Shown: positions 25,019 through 33,729, numbered from the stretch's first letter. The stretch: 64,000 nucleotides of DNA from Streptomyces sp. WM6386 (GCF_000972385.1 NZ_JXTE01000017.1:1-64000); one strand, 5' to 3'. Program-made: numbers and translations. The notes: generated by a model from the letters alone, not told the origin.

Positions 25019-25716
25019 GCGAGGGTCCCCAGGTCGCGGGTCAGTTCCAGGCCGAGGAGCCGGTCGGCGTAGGCGTACGTCTCGAAGCGGGCGCCCGCCG
25101 GGAGGTCGGAGGCCTCGACCCGGCGCAGGACGCGCAGCACGCCGGGGACGTCCAGATCGTCCTCCCAGGCGGTACGCAGCTCTCCGCGCACGTCCTCGGG
25201 GACCGGCTTCGACGGTTCGCGCGCCCATGCGGCGACGGCTCGGCGCCAGCGTACGAGCGTGTCGTCGGCCTCCGACAAGGCGGCCGCGTCGAGCCGTACG
25301 GGCAGGCCATGGCGGCTGGACAGCAACGCCAGACGGAGCACACCGGGGTCGGCTCCTTCCGGGGCACCCGTGACCGGCGCGACGGCGACCCGCACCCCGT
25401 CGGGTGTCGCCCCGCCCTCGCCGGCCACGTGGACGACCTGGGACCCGCCTGTCCCCGGGCCGCTGTCCCGGCCGTCCTCGAAGGGCCGGACACCCAGGGC
25501 CGCGGCACCCGCCCGTAGCTCCGCCCGGTCCCGTTCGGCGCTGAGCAGTGACCAGACCGGTGTGCCGCCGATTTCCAGGGCGCGTGCGAGGACGTCGGCG
25601 ACGAGCAGCACGCGCAGGGCGGTGCCGTCGTAGCCCGGCACATGTGCCTCGACGCGGGTCGGGCCACGGCGGGCAGGGACGGGGGCGCCGGTTCGGGCGT
25701 CGATGATGTGCAGCAC
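25015..25716 (-). CDS. Truncated cysteinyl-tRNA synthetase-like protein (non-catalytic)
   Basis: A 233-residue protein whose start 'LHIIDARTGAPV' and 'LLVADVLARALEIGG' resemble the opening of CysS/MshC, while 'WEDDLDVPGVLRVLRRV' near the end resembles the linker before the CysS anticodon domain. The HIGH and KMSKS motifs are absent, so it cannot activate cysteine in the normal way. GTG 25716 fits the domain start; ATG 25824 is also possible and has a better ribosome site (gggggtgg) but adds 36 residues of no similarity. It heads the coupled CysS-like / SixA / DUF6210 set. Role unknown. Confidence 0.6.
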   Translation of the reverse strand: MLHIIDARTGAPVPARRGPTRVEAHVPGYDGTALRVLLVADVLARALEIGGTPVWSLLSAERDRAELRAGAAALGVRPFEDGRDSGPGTGGSQVVHVAGEGGATPDGVRVAVAPVTGAPEGADPGVLRLALLSSRHGLPVRLDAAALSEADDTLVRWRRAVAAWAREPSKPVPEDVRGELRTAWEDDLDVPGVLRVLRRVEASDLPAGARFETYAYADRLLGLELTRDLGTLA

Positions 25717-25857
25717 GGGGTGAGCGTAGGCGGGGTCGGGGTCGTGCGCAGGCAGGTGGCACGGATTCCGGTCAGGGTGGCGGAGTCCGACGGCGGGCAC
25801 GGCGCGCGTGACGTATCCGGACATCGGCCACCCCCTGCGTGCGGACCGCCCGCCGGC

Positions 25858-27083
25858 TCAGCGCTCCGCCCGGTCGAGTTCCTCGTCGAGGGCGAGGGCC
25901 GCGCCGATCAGGGCGAGGTGGGTGAACGCCTGGGGGAAGTTGCCGAGTTGTTCGCCGGTGCGGCCGATCTCCTCGGCGAAGAGGCCGACATGGTTGGCGT
26001 ACGTCAGATGTCGAGCTGGAGCTGGTCGGCGGCGCCGTTGCCGACACGGACGGGGGCGGAGCCGCGGTGGCCCTCCAGGTGGTCGAGGGTCTCCTCGGCG
26101 AGGTGGGGGTCGCCGTCGACGCGGTACATGATCTGGAGAGGCTCGCCGGTGGCCGTGCGGCCCGATCTCAGGCGCTCACCGAGCCAGCGGCGGAAGGCGT
26201 GCGCCGCCTCGGTGAAACCCAGGGCCATCAGTGCCTGCATCGAAAGGGAGGCGTCGCGCACCCAGGTGTAGCGGTAGTCCCAGTTGCGTGCGCCGCCGAG
26301 CTGTTCGGGCAGGCCCGTGGTCGCGGCGGCGACGGGGGCGCCCGTGGGGGCGTAGGTGAGGAGTTTGAGGGTGATCGCGGACCGGTTGACCATCGCCTGC
26401 CAGCGGCCCCGGTAGGTACTGCGGCGGAGCCAGCGGTGCCAGAAGGCGCGCGCCGCGTGGAACTCCGTCTCCAGGGCCTCGGGCGTCGGCGGAGCGGGCG
26501 GCTCGGCCCCGGTCGCGCACACGGTCAGGATCAGGGCCGCACGCTCGCCGTGTGCCAGCTCGACGACGGATCGGGCGTCCGTGCCGTCCCGCTCCAGGGT
26601 GAGCGGTCCCGCGCTCTGGAGGTACGCGTCGGTGCCCGGACCGGAGAAGTGCGCGCGGTCCGGGCGCAGGTCGAGGCGGTGGTCCGCGCGGCCGTAGTCG
26701 AAGCGGGGGCGGCACTCCAGCGTGAAGCGGACCCGGCCGCGGGTCACCCGCAGGACCCGGATCAGCCGGTGCCGGTCCGTGGCGGTCTCCGGACGGTCCA
26801 CCGGCATGAAGTCGACGACCTCGCCGACCCCGTCGGGGGTGAGGAAGCGGGTGACGAGGACGGCGGTGTCGGCCAGGTACAGCTGGCGGGTGGTGACGTC
26901 CTCGCCCTCGACGGTGACGGCGAAGTGACCGCCCCGCTCGTGGTCCAGCAGCGCGGCGAAGAGGCTGGGCGAGTCGAAGCGCGGGGCGCAGAACCAGTCG
27001 ATGACACCGTCGGAGGAGACCAGGGCCGCCGTCTGGAGGTCTCCGACCAGCCCGTGGTCGGCGATGGGGGGATAGCGCCGCAT
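25858..27083 (-). pseudogene. GH15 glucoamylase/trehalase-type gene with internal deletion
   Basis: The first 360 codons (27083 to 26004) encode the N-terminal beta domain ('YPPIADHGLVGDLQTAALV') and the first part of the catalytic barrel ('NWDYRYTWVRDASLSMQ'), ending at 'ADQLQLDI' then TGA. The next frame (about 25998 to 25858) encodes the normal C-terminus '[13 protein letters not shown]' ... '[10 protein letters not shown]'. About 170 codons that should lie between, including catalytic residues, are missing and the join is out of frame. Intact Streptomyces homologues are near 600 residues. The start is ATG 27081-27083. A truncated N-terminal product may still be made, but it should be inactive. 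Confidence 0.85.
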
Positions 27084-27288
27084 GGCCCCGACACTCCTGC
27101 CGGGCCGCCGCCGTCGCCACAGGGGTTGCGCCGTCCGCGTGATCGAGGATCCGGCCCGTGATCCGGTGAAGGTTGAACCATCGGCGGGACCGCTGTCCGG
27201 CGGCGCTCTGAGAGCCGTGGGAATCCCGGTGCCCGGCCCGCTGTTGTCGCGCACACCAGCCCTGGCAGGACTTTCAAGGAGGCCGAGC

Positions 27289-27696
27289 GTGTACGGCGAC
27301 CCAGCAACGATCCGCAAGATCCTCACCGAGAGCGGCGACACCTGGGCGATCGTGGGCCTGTCGTCGAACCAGCGGCGCGCCGCCTACGGCGTCGCGGACG
27401 TGCTGCAGCGGTACGGCAAGCGCATCGTGCCCGTGCACCCCAAGGCGGAGACGGTCCACGGCGAGCGGGGCTACCCCTCGCTGGAGGCGATCCCCTTCGA
27501 CGTCGACGTCGTGGACGTGTTCGTCAACAGCGACCTCGCCGGTGCCGTCGCCGACGAGGCCGTCGCGAGGGGCGCCAAGGCCGTCTGGTACCAGCTCGGA
27601 GTGATCGACGAGGCCGCATACGAGCGCACCCGGGCCGCCGGTCTGGAGATGGTCATGGACCGCTGCCCGGCCATCGAGATCCCCCGGCTCGGCTGA
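27289..27696 (+). CDS. CoA-binding protein (YccU type)
   Basis: A 135-residue single Rossmann domain. 'TWAIVGLSSNQRRAAYGVA' is the nucleotide-binding start; 'VPVHPKAETVHGERGYPSL' and 'WYQLGVIDEAA' are family signatures. Relatives bind CoA, and the domain is the one found in succinyl-CoA synthetases and acyl-CoA synthetases. Start GTG 27289 is fixed by AAGGAGG six bases upstream. The frame open to 27082 crosses the divergent promoter region and is not used. Orphan, function unknown. Confidence 0.85.
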   Translation: MYGDPATIRKILTESGDTWAIVGLSSNQRRAAYGVADVLQRYGKRIVPVHPKAETVHGERGYPSLEAIPFDVDVVDVFVNSDLAGAVADEAVARGAKAVWYQLGVIDEAAYERTRAAGLEMVMDRCPAIEIPRLG

Positions 27697-27721
27697 CCGG
27701 CCGCACAGGAACGTCGCCTGG

Positions 27722-27883
27722 CCTCGCGCCATGGAGGAGCACTGCGGTACCGCCGAGGCCCGAGGACCACAACGTCAGGAAGTCGGTGCGCTTCGGCGCG
27801 TCCTCGAAGTCCCGGAACGCGAACCACAGGGACAACCACGTCAGGACGATGGGCAGGAAGACCGCCACGTCCCGGAGCGTGGA
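27722..27883 (-). pseudogene. Fragment of a membrane-protein gene
   Basis: In the leftward frame, 'STLRDVAVFLPIVLTW' and about 35 further residues look like part of a multi-domain Streptomyces membrane protein containing an 'RDV.VFLPI.LTW' helix. No start precedes it; it joins out of frame to the radical SAM fragment at about 27885. It is a relic. Confidence 0.5.
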
Positions 27884-27890
27884 CACGCAT

Positions 27891-28088
27891 GCGCTCGACC
27901 GACGACCAGTGCTCGACGGTGGTGCCCCGGGTGGCGGTAAGGACCCGGTCGCCCTCCCGTCGGCGCACCTTGCAGGCGCCGGTGTCACCGTCGCGCAGCC
28001 GGCAGCGGAAGGGGCAGAGGGTGCACTGAAGGCCACCGTCGACGGGACGGTAGAAGTCGGCCGGTACCCAAGCGACCACCCCGTCCAA
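27891..28088 (-). pseudogene. 5' fragment of an AmmeMemoRadiSam-type radical SAM gene
   Basis: The first 66 codons encode 'PADFYRPVDGGLQCTLCP' followed by 'CRLRDGDTGACKVRR' and 'TTVEHWSSVER', the N-terminus of the AmrS-like radical SAM protein. Similarity stops abruptly at about 27890, before the CxxxCxxC cluster motif expected further on. The remaining gene has been replaced by the membrane-protein fragment. It is probably not functional. Confidence 0.6.
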
Positions 28089-28179
28089 GCCATCACCCCG
28101 CTCGCGAGCACCGCACGGTCACCCGGATTTCCACGGTACTCGGTTCCCGGGTGCGACAGGGCGCGGACATAATGCTCGG

Positions 28180-29403
28180 ATGACTTCCCCCACCCCCCAC
28201 TCCAACTCCGGCGCCGCGCAGCGCAGTCCGGTCGTCGTCATCGGCGCCGGGCCCGCGGGGCTCACCATCGGGAACATTCTGCGGGCCGCCTCCGTCGACT
28301 GCGTGGTCCTGGAGACCGAGACCCGTGAGTTCGTCGAACAGCGGCCCCGGGCCGGGGTTCTGGAGGAGTGGGCGGTACGCGGTCTCGAGCAGCGGGGCCT
28401 CGCGGTGAGCCTGCTGGAGCGTGCGCAGCGCCACGCCGAGTGCGAGTTCCGGTTCGGCGGGGAGCGGTACCGGTTCGAGTACGCCGAGCTGACGGGCCAT
28501 CACCACTGGATCTATCCGCAGCAGTTGCTGGTGACCGACCTGGTGCGCGAGTACGCCGACGTGCGCGGCGGCGACATACGGTTCGGTGTGCGGGACGTGG
28601 AGCTGCACGGCCTGGACACGGACCGCCCGTCGGTGTCGTACACGGACCCGGAGTCGGGCGAACGCGTGCTGATCCACTGCGACTTCGTCGCGGGCTGCGA
28701 CGGCGCACGCGGTGCGACCCGCGCCGTACTGACACCGGACCGCGCGCACATCTCCCGCTACGACTACGGCATCGGCTGGCTGGCGCTGCTCGCCGAGGCC
28801 CCGCCGTCCAATGACTGCGTGGTGTTCGGCATGCACCCGAACGGCTTCGCCGGCCACATGGCCCGCAGCCCCGAGGTGACCCGCTACTACCTGGAGTGCC
28901 CGCCGGGCGACGACCCGGAGAACTGGTCGCACGACCGCGTCTGGTCGGAGCTGCGGGAGCGCCTGGGGGCGGCGGGCGCACCGCCCCTCACGGAGGGCCG
29001 GCTGATCGAGAAGCGCGTCCTCGACATGCACAGCTATGTCGTCGAGCCGATGGTCTTCGGCCGTCTCTTCCTCGCCGGCGACGCCGCCCATCTCACGGCG
29101 CCCATCGCGGCGAAGGGCATGAACCTCGCCCTGCACGACGCGTTCCTGCTCGGCGACGCGCTGATCGCACAGCTCGGCAAGGGTGACGGCACGGGTCTGT
29201 CCGGCTACTCGGCCGCGTGTCTGGGCCGGGTCTGGGACTACCAGGAGTTCTCCCAGTGGCTCTCCGACATCTACCACGGCACCTCCTCCGGCGACCCCTA
29301 CCGCGCGGGCACCACCCTGGCCCGCCTGCGCCGCCTCTTCGGCTCGCCGTCCGCGGCGTCGGCCTTCGCGGAGCAGTACCTGGGCAAGGGCTCCGGGTAC
29401 TGA
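28180..29403 (+). CDS. 4-hydroxybenzoate 3-monooxygenase (PobA) family flavoprotein
   Basis: A 407-residue class A flavin hydroxylase. The FAD GxGxxG motif 'VIGAGPAGLTIG' is at 19-30; 'VAGCDGARGATRA' is the DG motif; 'LFLAGDAAHLTAPIAAKGMN' is the GD motif. 'GVLEEWAVRGL' and 'HHHWIYPQQLL' are strongly PobA-like. Family members convert 4-hydroxybenzoate to protocatechuate with NAD(P)H and O2. In true PobA the GD motif reads PPTGAKGLN, here 'APIAAKGMN', so the substrate may differ. Isolated gene: no beta-ketoadipate genes lie nearby. Confidence 0.8.
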   Translation: MTSPTPHSNSGAAQRSPVVVIGAGPAGLTIGNILRAASVDCVVLETETREFVEQRPRAGVLEEWAVRGLEQRGLAVSLLERAQRHAECEFRFGGERYRFEYAELTGHHHWIYPQQLLVTDLVREYADVRGGDIRFGVRDVELHGLDTDRPSVSYTDPESGERVLIHCDFVAGCDGARGATRAVLTPDRAHISRYDYGIGWLALLAEAPPSNDCVVFGMHPNGFAGHMARSPEVTRYYLECPPGDDPENWSHDRVWSELRERLGAAGAPPLTEGRLIEKRVLDMHSYVVEPMVFGRLFLAGDAAHLTAPIAAKGMNLALHDAFLLGDALIAQLGKGDGTGLSGYSAACLGRVWDYQEFSQWLSDIYHGTSSGDPYRAGTTLARLRRLFGSPSAASAFAEQYLGKGSGY

Positions 29404-29409
29404 GCCCTC

Positions 29410-29769
29410 TCAGTCGTGAACCGGCCGGTCGTCGAGCCGGTGGTCCGCCACGCTCAGCGCCTCGTCCACCAGCCGTCGCAGATGCCCGTCCCGCAGTGAG
29501 TAGATCACCCGTCGTCCTTCCTTCCGTGTGGTCACCAGCCCCGCCAGCCGCAATCGGGCCAGGTGCTGGCTGACCGCGGGACGCGCCGCTCCGCAGGCCT
29601 CCGTGAGGGTCGTGACGTCGGCCTCTCCGGTCGTCAGGGCGTGCAGCAGGGTGAGGCGGGTGCGGTCGCCGAGGAGGGCGAGGAGTTCGGCGGCGAGGGC
29701 GAACTGTTCGTCGCCGGGGGTACGTGGGTGCGCATGATGCGCAGGTGATAGGTGCATGCGTGCGCTCAT
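29410..29769 (-). CDS. ArsR/SmtB family metalloregulator
   Basis: A 119-residue winged-helix repressor. 'LLALLGDRTRLTLLHAL' and 'GAARPAVSQHLARLRLAGLV' are the ArsR HTH, and 'GRRVIYSLRDGHLRRLVDEA' the wing and last helix. Histidines cluster at the N-terminus ('HLSPAHHAHP') and in the final helix region ('DHRLDD..VHD'), a pattern of Zn/Ni/Co-sensing members. The start ATG 29769 has no Shine-Dalgarno and a CATTAT -10-like box six bases upstream, so a leaderless transcript is likely; ATG 29757 is possible. It diverges from the CDF exporter. Confidence 0.85.
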   Translation of the reverse strand: MSARMHLSPAHHAHPRTPGDEQFALAAELLALLGDRTRLTLLHALTTGEADVTTLTEACGAARPAVSQHLARLRLAGLVTTRKEGRRVIYSLRDGHLRRLVDEALSVADHRLDDRPVHD

Positions 29770-29780
29770 ACGCACATAAT
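29760..29780. promoter_or_regulatory. ArsR/CDF divergent operator and -10 box
   Basis: GTGCG (29760-29764) and CGCAC (29771-29775) form an inverted repeat with a 6-base centre, overlapping the ArsR start. The adjacent CATAAT at 29775-29780 reads as a -10 box on the + strand for the exporter and as CATTATG on the - strand for arsR. Confidence 0.45.
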
Positions 29781-29829
29781 GACGTCGTGGGCTTCCTGCG
29801 TCCACTTCGCGCACCGGAAGGGCAACGAC

Positions 29830-30852
29830 GTGAGCGACCGACACCACCACGACCATCACCGGCATGCGGGGCTGCGCCACCGTCTCACCCATCTCTTCAC
29901 TCCCCACTCCCACGAGACCGCCGACAAGCTGGACTCCGCCCTGGAGTCCTCGGCGCGCGGGATGCGCGCCCTGTGGGTCTCGCTCGCGGTGCTCGGCGTG
30001 ACGGCGGCGGCCCAGGCGGTCGTGGTGGTGATGTCCGGGTCGGTCGCGCTGCTCGGGGACACCGTTCACAACACCGCGGACGCGCTGACCGCCGTGCCGC
30101 TGGGGATCGCGTTCGTACTCGGCCGACGTGCGGCGACGCGGCGTTTCACCTACGGGTACGGGCGGGCGGAGGATCTCGCGGGCATCGCGATCGTGCTGAC
30201 GATCGCCGCGTCGGCGGCGTTCGCCGGGTGGACGGCGATCGAGCGGCTCCTCGACCCGCGTCCCGTCCAGCATGTCCCGGCGGTCGCCGTCGCCGCGCTC
30301 GTCGGTTTCGCGGGCAACGAGTGGGTGGCGCGGTACCGGATCCGGGTCGGCCGGGACATCGGTTCGGCCGCGCTGGTCGCGGACGGACTGCACGCCCGTA
30401 CGGACGGATTCACGTCACTGGCCGTGCTGCTGGGGGCGGGCGGCTCGGCCCTGGGCTGGCAACTCGCCGACCCTGTCGTGGGGTTGGCGATCACCGCCGC
30501 CATCGCTCTCGTGCTGCGGGACGCGGCGCGCGAGGTGTTCCGGCGGGTGATGGACGCCGTCGACCCGGCGCTCGTCGACCGGGCCGAGCACGCCCTGCGG
30601 AAGGTCGAAGGCGTGCGCGAGGTCGGTGAGCTGCGGCTGCGCTGGATCGGGCACCGGCTGCGCGCCGAGGTCGCGGTGGTCGTCGACGGCGATATGACGG
30701 TTCGTCAGTCCCACGCGGTGGCCGTCGCGGCCGAGCACGCCCTGCTGCATGCCGTCCCCCGGCTCACGGCTGCCCTGGTGCACGCCGACCCCGCACCCCT
30801 GCCGGGCGAGGACGATCCGCATCACATCCTCGCCCATCACACCGCGGCCTGA
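29830..30852 (+). CDS. Cation diffusion facilitator (CDF) metal exporter
   Basis: A 340-residue CDF transporter with about six membrane helices. The N-terminus is histidine-rich ('DRHHHDHHRH'), and the transport site is formed by 'HNTAD' and 'HARTD' (two HxxxD motifs), the HD-HD arrangement usual for Zn transport. The last ~90 residues are the cytosolic ferredoxin-like dimer domain. Start GTG 29830 is preferred, with GGAAGGG 8-10 bases before it. The divergent ArsR gene probably represses it until metal is in excess. Confidence 0.9.
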   Translation: MSDRHHHDHHRHAGLRHRLTHLFTPHSHETADKLDSALESSARGMRALWVSLAVLGVTAAAQAVVVVMSGSVALLGDTVHNTADALTAVPLGIAFVLGRRAATRRFTYGYGRAEDLAGIAIVLTIAASAAFAGWTAIERLLDPRPVQHVPAVAVAALVGFAGNEWVARYRIRVGRDIGSAALVADGLHARTDGFTSLAVLLGAGGSALGWQLADPVVGLAITAAIALVLRDAAREVFRRVMDAVDPALVDRAEHALRKVEGVREVGELRLRWIGHRLRAEVAVVVDGDMTVRQSHAVAVAAEHALLHAVPRLTAALVHADPAPLPGEDDPHHILAHHTAA

Positions 30853-30862
30853 GCTCAAGGGC

Positions 30863-31420
30863 TCAGGCGATCCCGAGCCCCTCCAGCACCACCGCACCCG
30901 GCAGCTCCGCGAACGCCTTCCCCGGCACCAGCAGCTTGCCGCGCCGCCGTCCGCTGCCCACCAGGACGTAGGGCAGGTCGACGACGGCCGAGTCCACCAG
31001 CACGGGCCAGTCGGCGGGGAGTCCCACCGGGGTGATACCGCCGTACTCCATGCCGCTCTCCCCCGTCGCCGTGTCCATCGAGGCGAACGAGGCCTTGCGG
31101 GCGCCGAGTTGGCGCCGCACCACGCCGTTGACGTCGACGCGGGTGGTGGACAGGACGACACACGCGGCCAGTTGGGACTCTCCGCCGCGCTTGCCCGCGA
31201 CGACGACGCAGTTCGCGGACTGTTCGAGCAGCTCCTGCCCGTAGTGCTGCACGAAGACGGCCGTGTCGGCCCACTGCGGGTCGGTCTCGACGTAGACGAT
31301 CTGCCCGGCGGGGACGCTGCCGCTCCAGCGGCGTACGGCGTCCGCGACGGGGGCGGTCAGTTCGTCGAGGCAGTCAGGAGCGGGCCGGGCGTTGTCGAAG
31401 TGTCCGATGGGTGCGTCCAT
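30863..31420 (-). CDS. YbaK/EbsC family (aminoacyl-tRNA deacylase-like)
   Basis: A 185-residue YbaK-type domain. 'CVVVAGKRGGE' holds the conserved lysine region and 'EYGGITPVGLPADWPVLVD' the GGxxPxG motif. Such proteins hydrolyse mischarged Pro-tRNA or are uncharacterised relatives. The gene is compact and converges on the CDF gene. Substrate is not deducible. Confidence 0.85.
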   Translation of the reverse strand: MDAPIGHFDNARPAPDCLDELTAPVADAVRRWSGSVPAGQIVYVETDPQWADTAVFVQHYGQELLEQSANCVVVAGKRGGESQLAACVVLSTTRVDVNGVVRRQLGARKASFASMDTATGESGMEYGGITPVGLPADWPVLVDSAVVDLPYVLVGSGRRRGKLLVPGKAFAELPGAVVLEGLGIA

Positions 31421-31440
31421 GGCCGCACGCTAACAGCCGT

Positions 31441-32013
31441 TCAGGGCGCGGCCGGCACCGAGATGGCCAGCAGCAGTTCCATCGGGACGTCACCCTGATT
31501 GCCATAGGTGTGCGAGGCGTTGGCCTCGAAGGTGACGCTGGAGCCGGCCGGGACGCGGTACTCGACGCCGTCGACGGTGAGGGTCAGTTCGCCGCCCGTG
31601 ACATGCACGATCTCGACCGTGCCGACCGGGTGCGGGTCGGAGGAGCTGCTCTCACCCGGCATCAGCTTCCACCCCCACATCTCCAGTGGGCCTGGGGCCT
31701 CCGTGCCCGCGAGGAGCTTGCTGTAGCTGCCCGCGTCCGTGTGCCACAGACGGACGACCTGCTCGGGCGGGACGATACGCACCTTCGGGCCCTGCTCGTA
31801 GTCGAGCAGGGTGGTGACGCTGACGCCGAGGGCGTCGCCGATCTTCACGACCGTGCCGATGCTCGGATTGGTCCGGGCCTGTTCGATCTGGATGAGCATG
31901 CCGCGACTGACTCCGGCGCGTGCGGCGAGCGCGTCCAGGGTGAAGCCGCGTTCGGTCCGCCAGCGCTTGACATTGCGCGCCAGGGACTGGGTCAGCAGAT
32001 CGAGGTCCGACAC
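31441..32013 (-). CDS. XRE family regulator with cupin sensor domain
   Basis: A 190-residue protein: HTH_3 at about 10-65 ('DALAARAGVSRGMLIQIEQA') and a cupin at about 115-185 ('GTVEIVHVTGGELTLTVDG'). This type senses small metabolites and commonly represses an adjacent transporter. GTG 32013 is preferred; ATG 32046 would add 11 residues reaching into the direct-repeat operator. It diverges from an EamA transporter, its probable target. Confidence 0.85.
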   Translation of the reverse strand: MSDLDLLTQSLARNVKRWRTERGFTLDALAARAGVSRGMLIQIEQARTNPSIGTVVKIGDALGVSVTTLLDYEQGPKVRIVPPEQVVRLWHTDAGSYSKLLAGTEAPGPLEMWGWKLMPGESSSSDPHPVGTVEIVHVTGGELTLTVDGVEYRVPAGSSVTFEANASHTYGNQGDVPMELLLAISVPAAP

Positions 32014-32041
32014 ATCACGTCCAATATTCTGTATGACACGG

Positions 32042-32081
32042 TGCACCTGATTGAACTACGGTGAGATGCACCCGATTGTTC
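32042..32081. promoter_or_regulatory. Direct-repeat operator between XRE-cupin and EamA genes
   Basis: tgcacctgattgaac (32042-32056) and tgcacccgattgttc (32067-32081), 12 of 15 bases identical, starts 25 bp apart. Position between divergent starts suggests binding by the XRE protein. Confidence 0.5.
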
Positions 32082-32106
32082 ACCGAACTGTACTGCGAGG
32101 CACCCC

Positions 32107-32964
32107 GTGACAGCATTCTTCGCCCTGGCCACCAGTCTCCTGTGGGGGCTGGTCGACTTCGGCGGCGGACTGCTGACCCGGCGCACCCCCGCGCTCACGG
32201 TGGTGGTCGTCTCGCAGGCGATCGCCACGGTCGTGCTCGGTGTGATCGTGGTCGCCACCGGCGGCTGGAGCGAGGCCGGGCCGCGGCTGTGGTTCGCGGT
32301 CGCCGCCGGACTCATCGGCCCCGTCGCCCTGATCTGCTTCTACAAGGCGCTCGCCCTGGGCCCGATGGGCGTGGTCTCCCCGCTCGGCACCCTCGGCGTG
32401 GCCGTCCCGGTCGGCGTGGGCCTCTTCCTCGGTGAGCGCCCCGGTCTGGTGCAGTTCGCGGGGATCGGGGTCGCCGTCCTCGGTGTCGTCCTCGCGGGCG
32501 GCCCGCAGCTGCGGGGCGCCCCCGTCCAGCGGCAGACCCTCCTCCTCACCCTGGTCGCGGCGTTCGGGTTCGGCACGGTGTTCGCGCTGATCGCGGAGGC
32601 GTCCACCACGGTCACCGGCCTGTTCCTCGCACTCTTCGTGCAGCGCGTGGTGAACGTCGCCGTGGGCGGCGCCGCCCTGTACGTCTCGGTCCGCAAGGGA
32701 GTCCCCGCGCTCCCGGCGGGCGGCTTCCCCTGGGCCTCGCTCCCGGCGCTGGCGTTCGTCGGCCTCGCGGACGTCGCGGCGAACGGCACCTACGCGATCG
32801 CCGCCCGGCTGGGCCCGGTCACCGTGGCGGCGGTGCTCGCCTCGCTCTACCCCGTGGTGACCGCCCTCGCCGCCCGCGGCTTCCTCAGCGAACGGCTGCG
32901 GGCGGTCCAGGCGGCCGGTGCCGGCCTGGCCCTGGTGGGCACACTGCTGCTGGCGACCGGCTGA
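32107..32964 (+). CDS. EamA (DMT) family transporter
   Basis: A 285-residue, ten-helix transporter of normal length, with two EamA halves ('YKALALGPMGVVSPLGTLGV' in the first, 'NGTYAIAARLGPVTVAAVLA' in the second). Start GTG 32107 with AGG six bases ahead. It probably exports an amino acid or small metabolite. The divergent XRE-cupin gene and direct repeats in the gap suggest it is induced by its substrate. Confidence 0.9.
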   Translation: MTAFFALATSLLWGLVDFGGGLLTRRTPALTVVVVSQAIATVVLGVIVVATGGWSEAGPRLWFAVAAGLIGPVALICFYKALALGPMGVVSPLGTLGVAVPVGVGLFLGERPGLVQFAGIGVAVLGVVLAGGPQLRGAPVQRQTLLLTLVAAFGFGTVFALIAEASTTVTGLFLALFVQRVVNVAVGGAALYVSVRKGVPALPAGGFPWASLPALAFVGLADVAANGTYAIAARLGPVTVAAVLASLYPVVTALAARGFLSERLRAVQAAGAGLALVGTLLLATG

Positions 32965-32976
32965 GCCGCCCCCGGA

Positions 32977-33729
32977 TCAGTCCAGCTCGGCGAGTTTCGC
33001 CGCCGTCTCCTCGTCCAGCCCGGCCAGCGCGTTGAGCTGCTCCGGCGTGACCCCCTCGGGTATCGGCCTGGGCGCCGGGGTCCGCAGCGGCGGCTGCCAG
33101 CCGGCCTCGGGAGTCCATCGCCGTACGATCCTGGCGGGCGCCCCCGCCACCACGGCGTGGTCGGGCACCACACCGCGCACCACCGCCCCGGCCGCCACGA
33201 CCACGTTCCGCCCGATCCGCGCCCCCGGCAGGATCACGGCACCGGTGCCGATCCAGCAGCCCGGGCCGATCTCCACCGGCTCCATCCGCGGCCACTGCTT
33301 GCCGATGGGCTCGTGGGGATCGTCGTAGGAGTGGTTCGTGGACGTGACGTACACATAGGGCCCGAAGTAGCAGTCGCTGCCGATGGTGACCGTCGTGTCG
33401 GCGATGACATGGCTGCCACGGCCGAGGACGACACCGTCCCCGATCCGCAGGATCGGCTCCGGACCGAGGTCCAGGTCGGGCATCAGACCGGCGGTCAGCG
33501 TGACCTGCTCACCGACGATGCAGTGCGAGCCCAGCTGGATCCACGGCTCCCCGAAGACCGTGCCGAGCGGAAACGCGAGCCGCGAGTGCTCGCCCAGCGC
33601 GCCGAAGCGGAACCGTCCCGGGTGTTCGGCGGTCACGGAACCCGTGCGCTGCACCCAGGCCCAGCCCGCGTGGACGGCACGCTGCGTGAGGCCGCGGCAC
33701 CAGGATGAGAACGTGTTCTTCTTCGGCAC
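32977..33729 (-). CDS. Hexapeptide-repeat acyltransferase (LbH fold)
   Basis: A 250-residue protein with a left-handed beta-helix from about 60 to 190 ('IGDGVVLGRGSHVIADTTV', 'IGPGCWIGTGAVILPGARIG'), and the catalytic-type histidine in 'STNHSYDDP'. The end of the helix 'AGAPARIVRRW' is typical of maltose/galactoside O-acetyltransferases. The N-terminal ~55 residues ('GRFRFGALGEHSRLAFP') are specific to an actinobacterial subgroup. Acceptor unknown. Start GTG 33729. It diverges from the gamma-carbonic anhydrase gene. Confidence 0.8.
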   Translation of the reverse strand: MPKKNTFSSWCRGLTQRAVHAGWAWVQRTGSVTAEHPGRFRFGALGEHSRLAFPLGTVFGEPWIQLGSHCIVGEQVTLTAGLMPDLDLGPEPILRIGDGVVLGRGSHVIADTTVTIGSDCYFGPYVYVTSTNHSYDDPHEPIGKQWPRMEPVEIGPGCWIGTGAVILPGARIGRNVVVAAGAVVRGVVPDHAVVAGAPARIVRRWTPEAGWQPPLRTPAPRPIPEGVTPEQLNALAGLDEETAAKLAELD

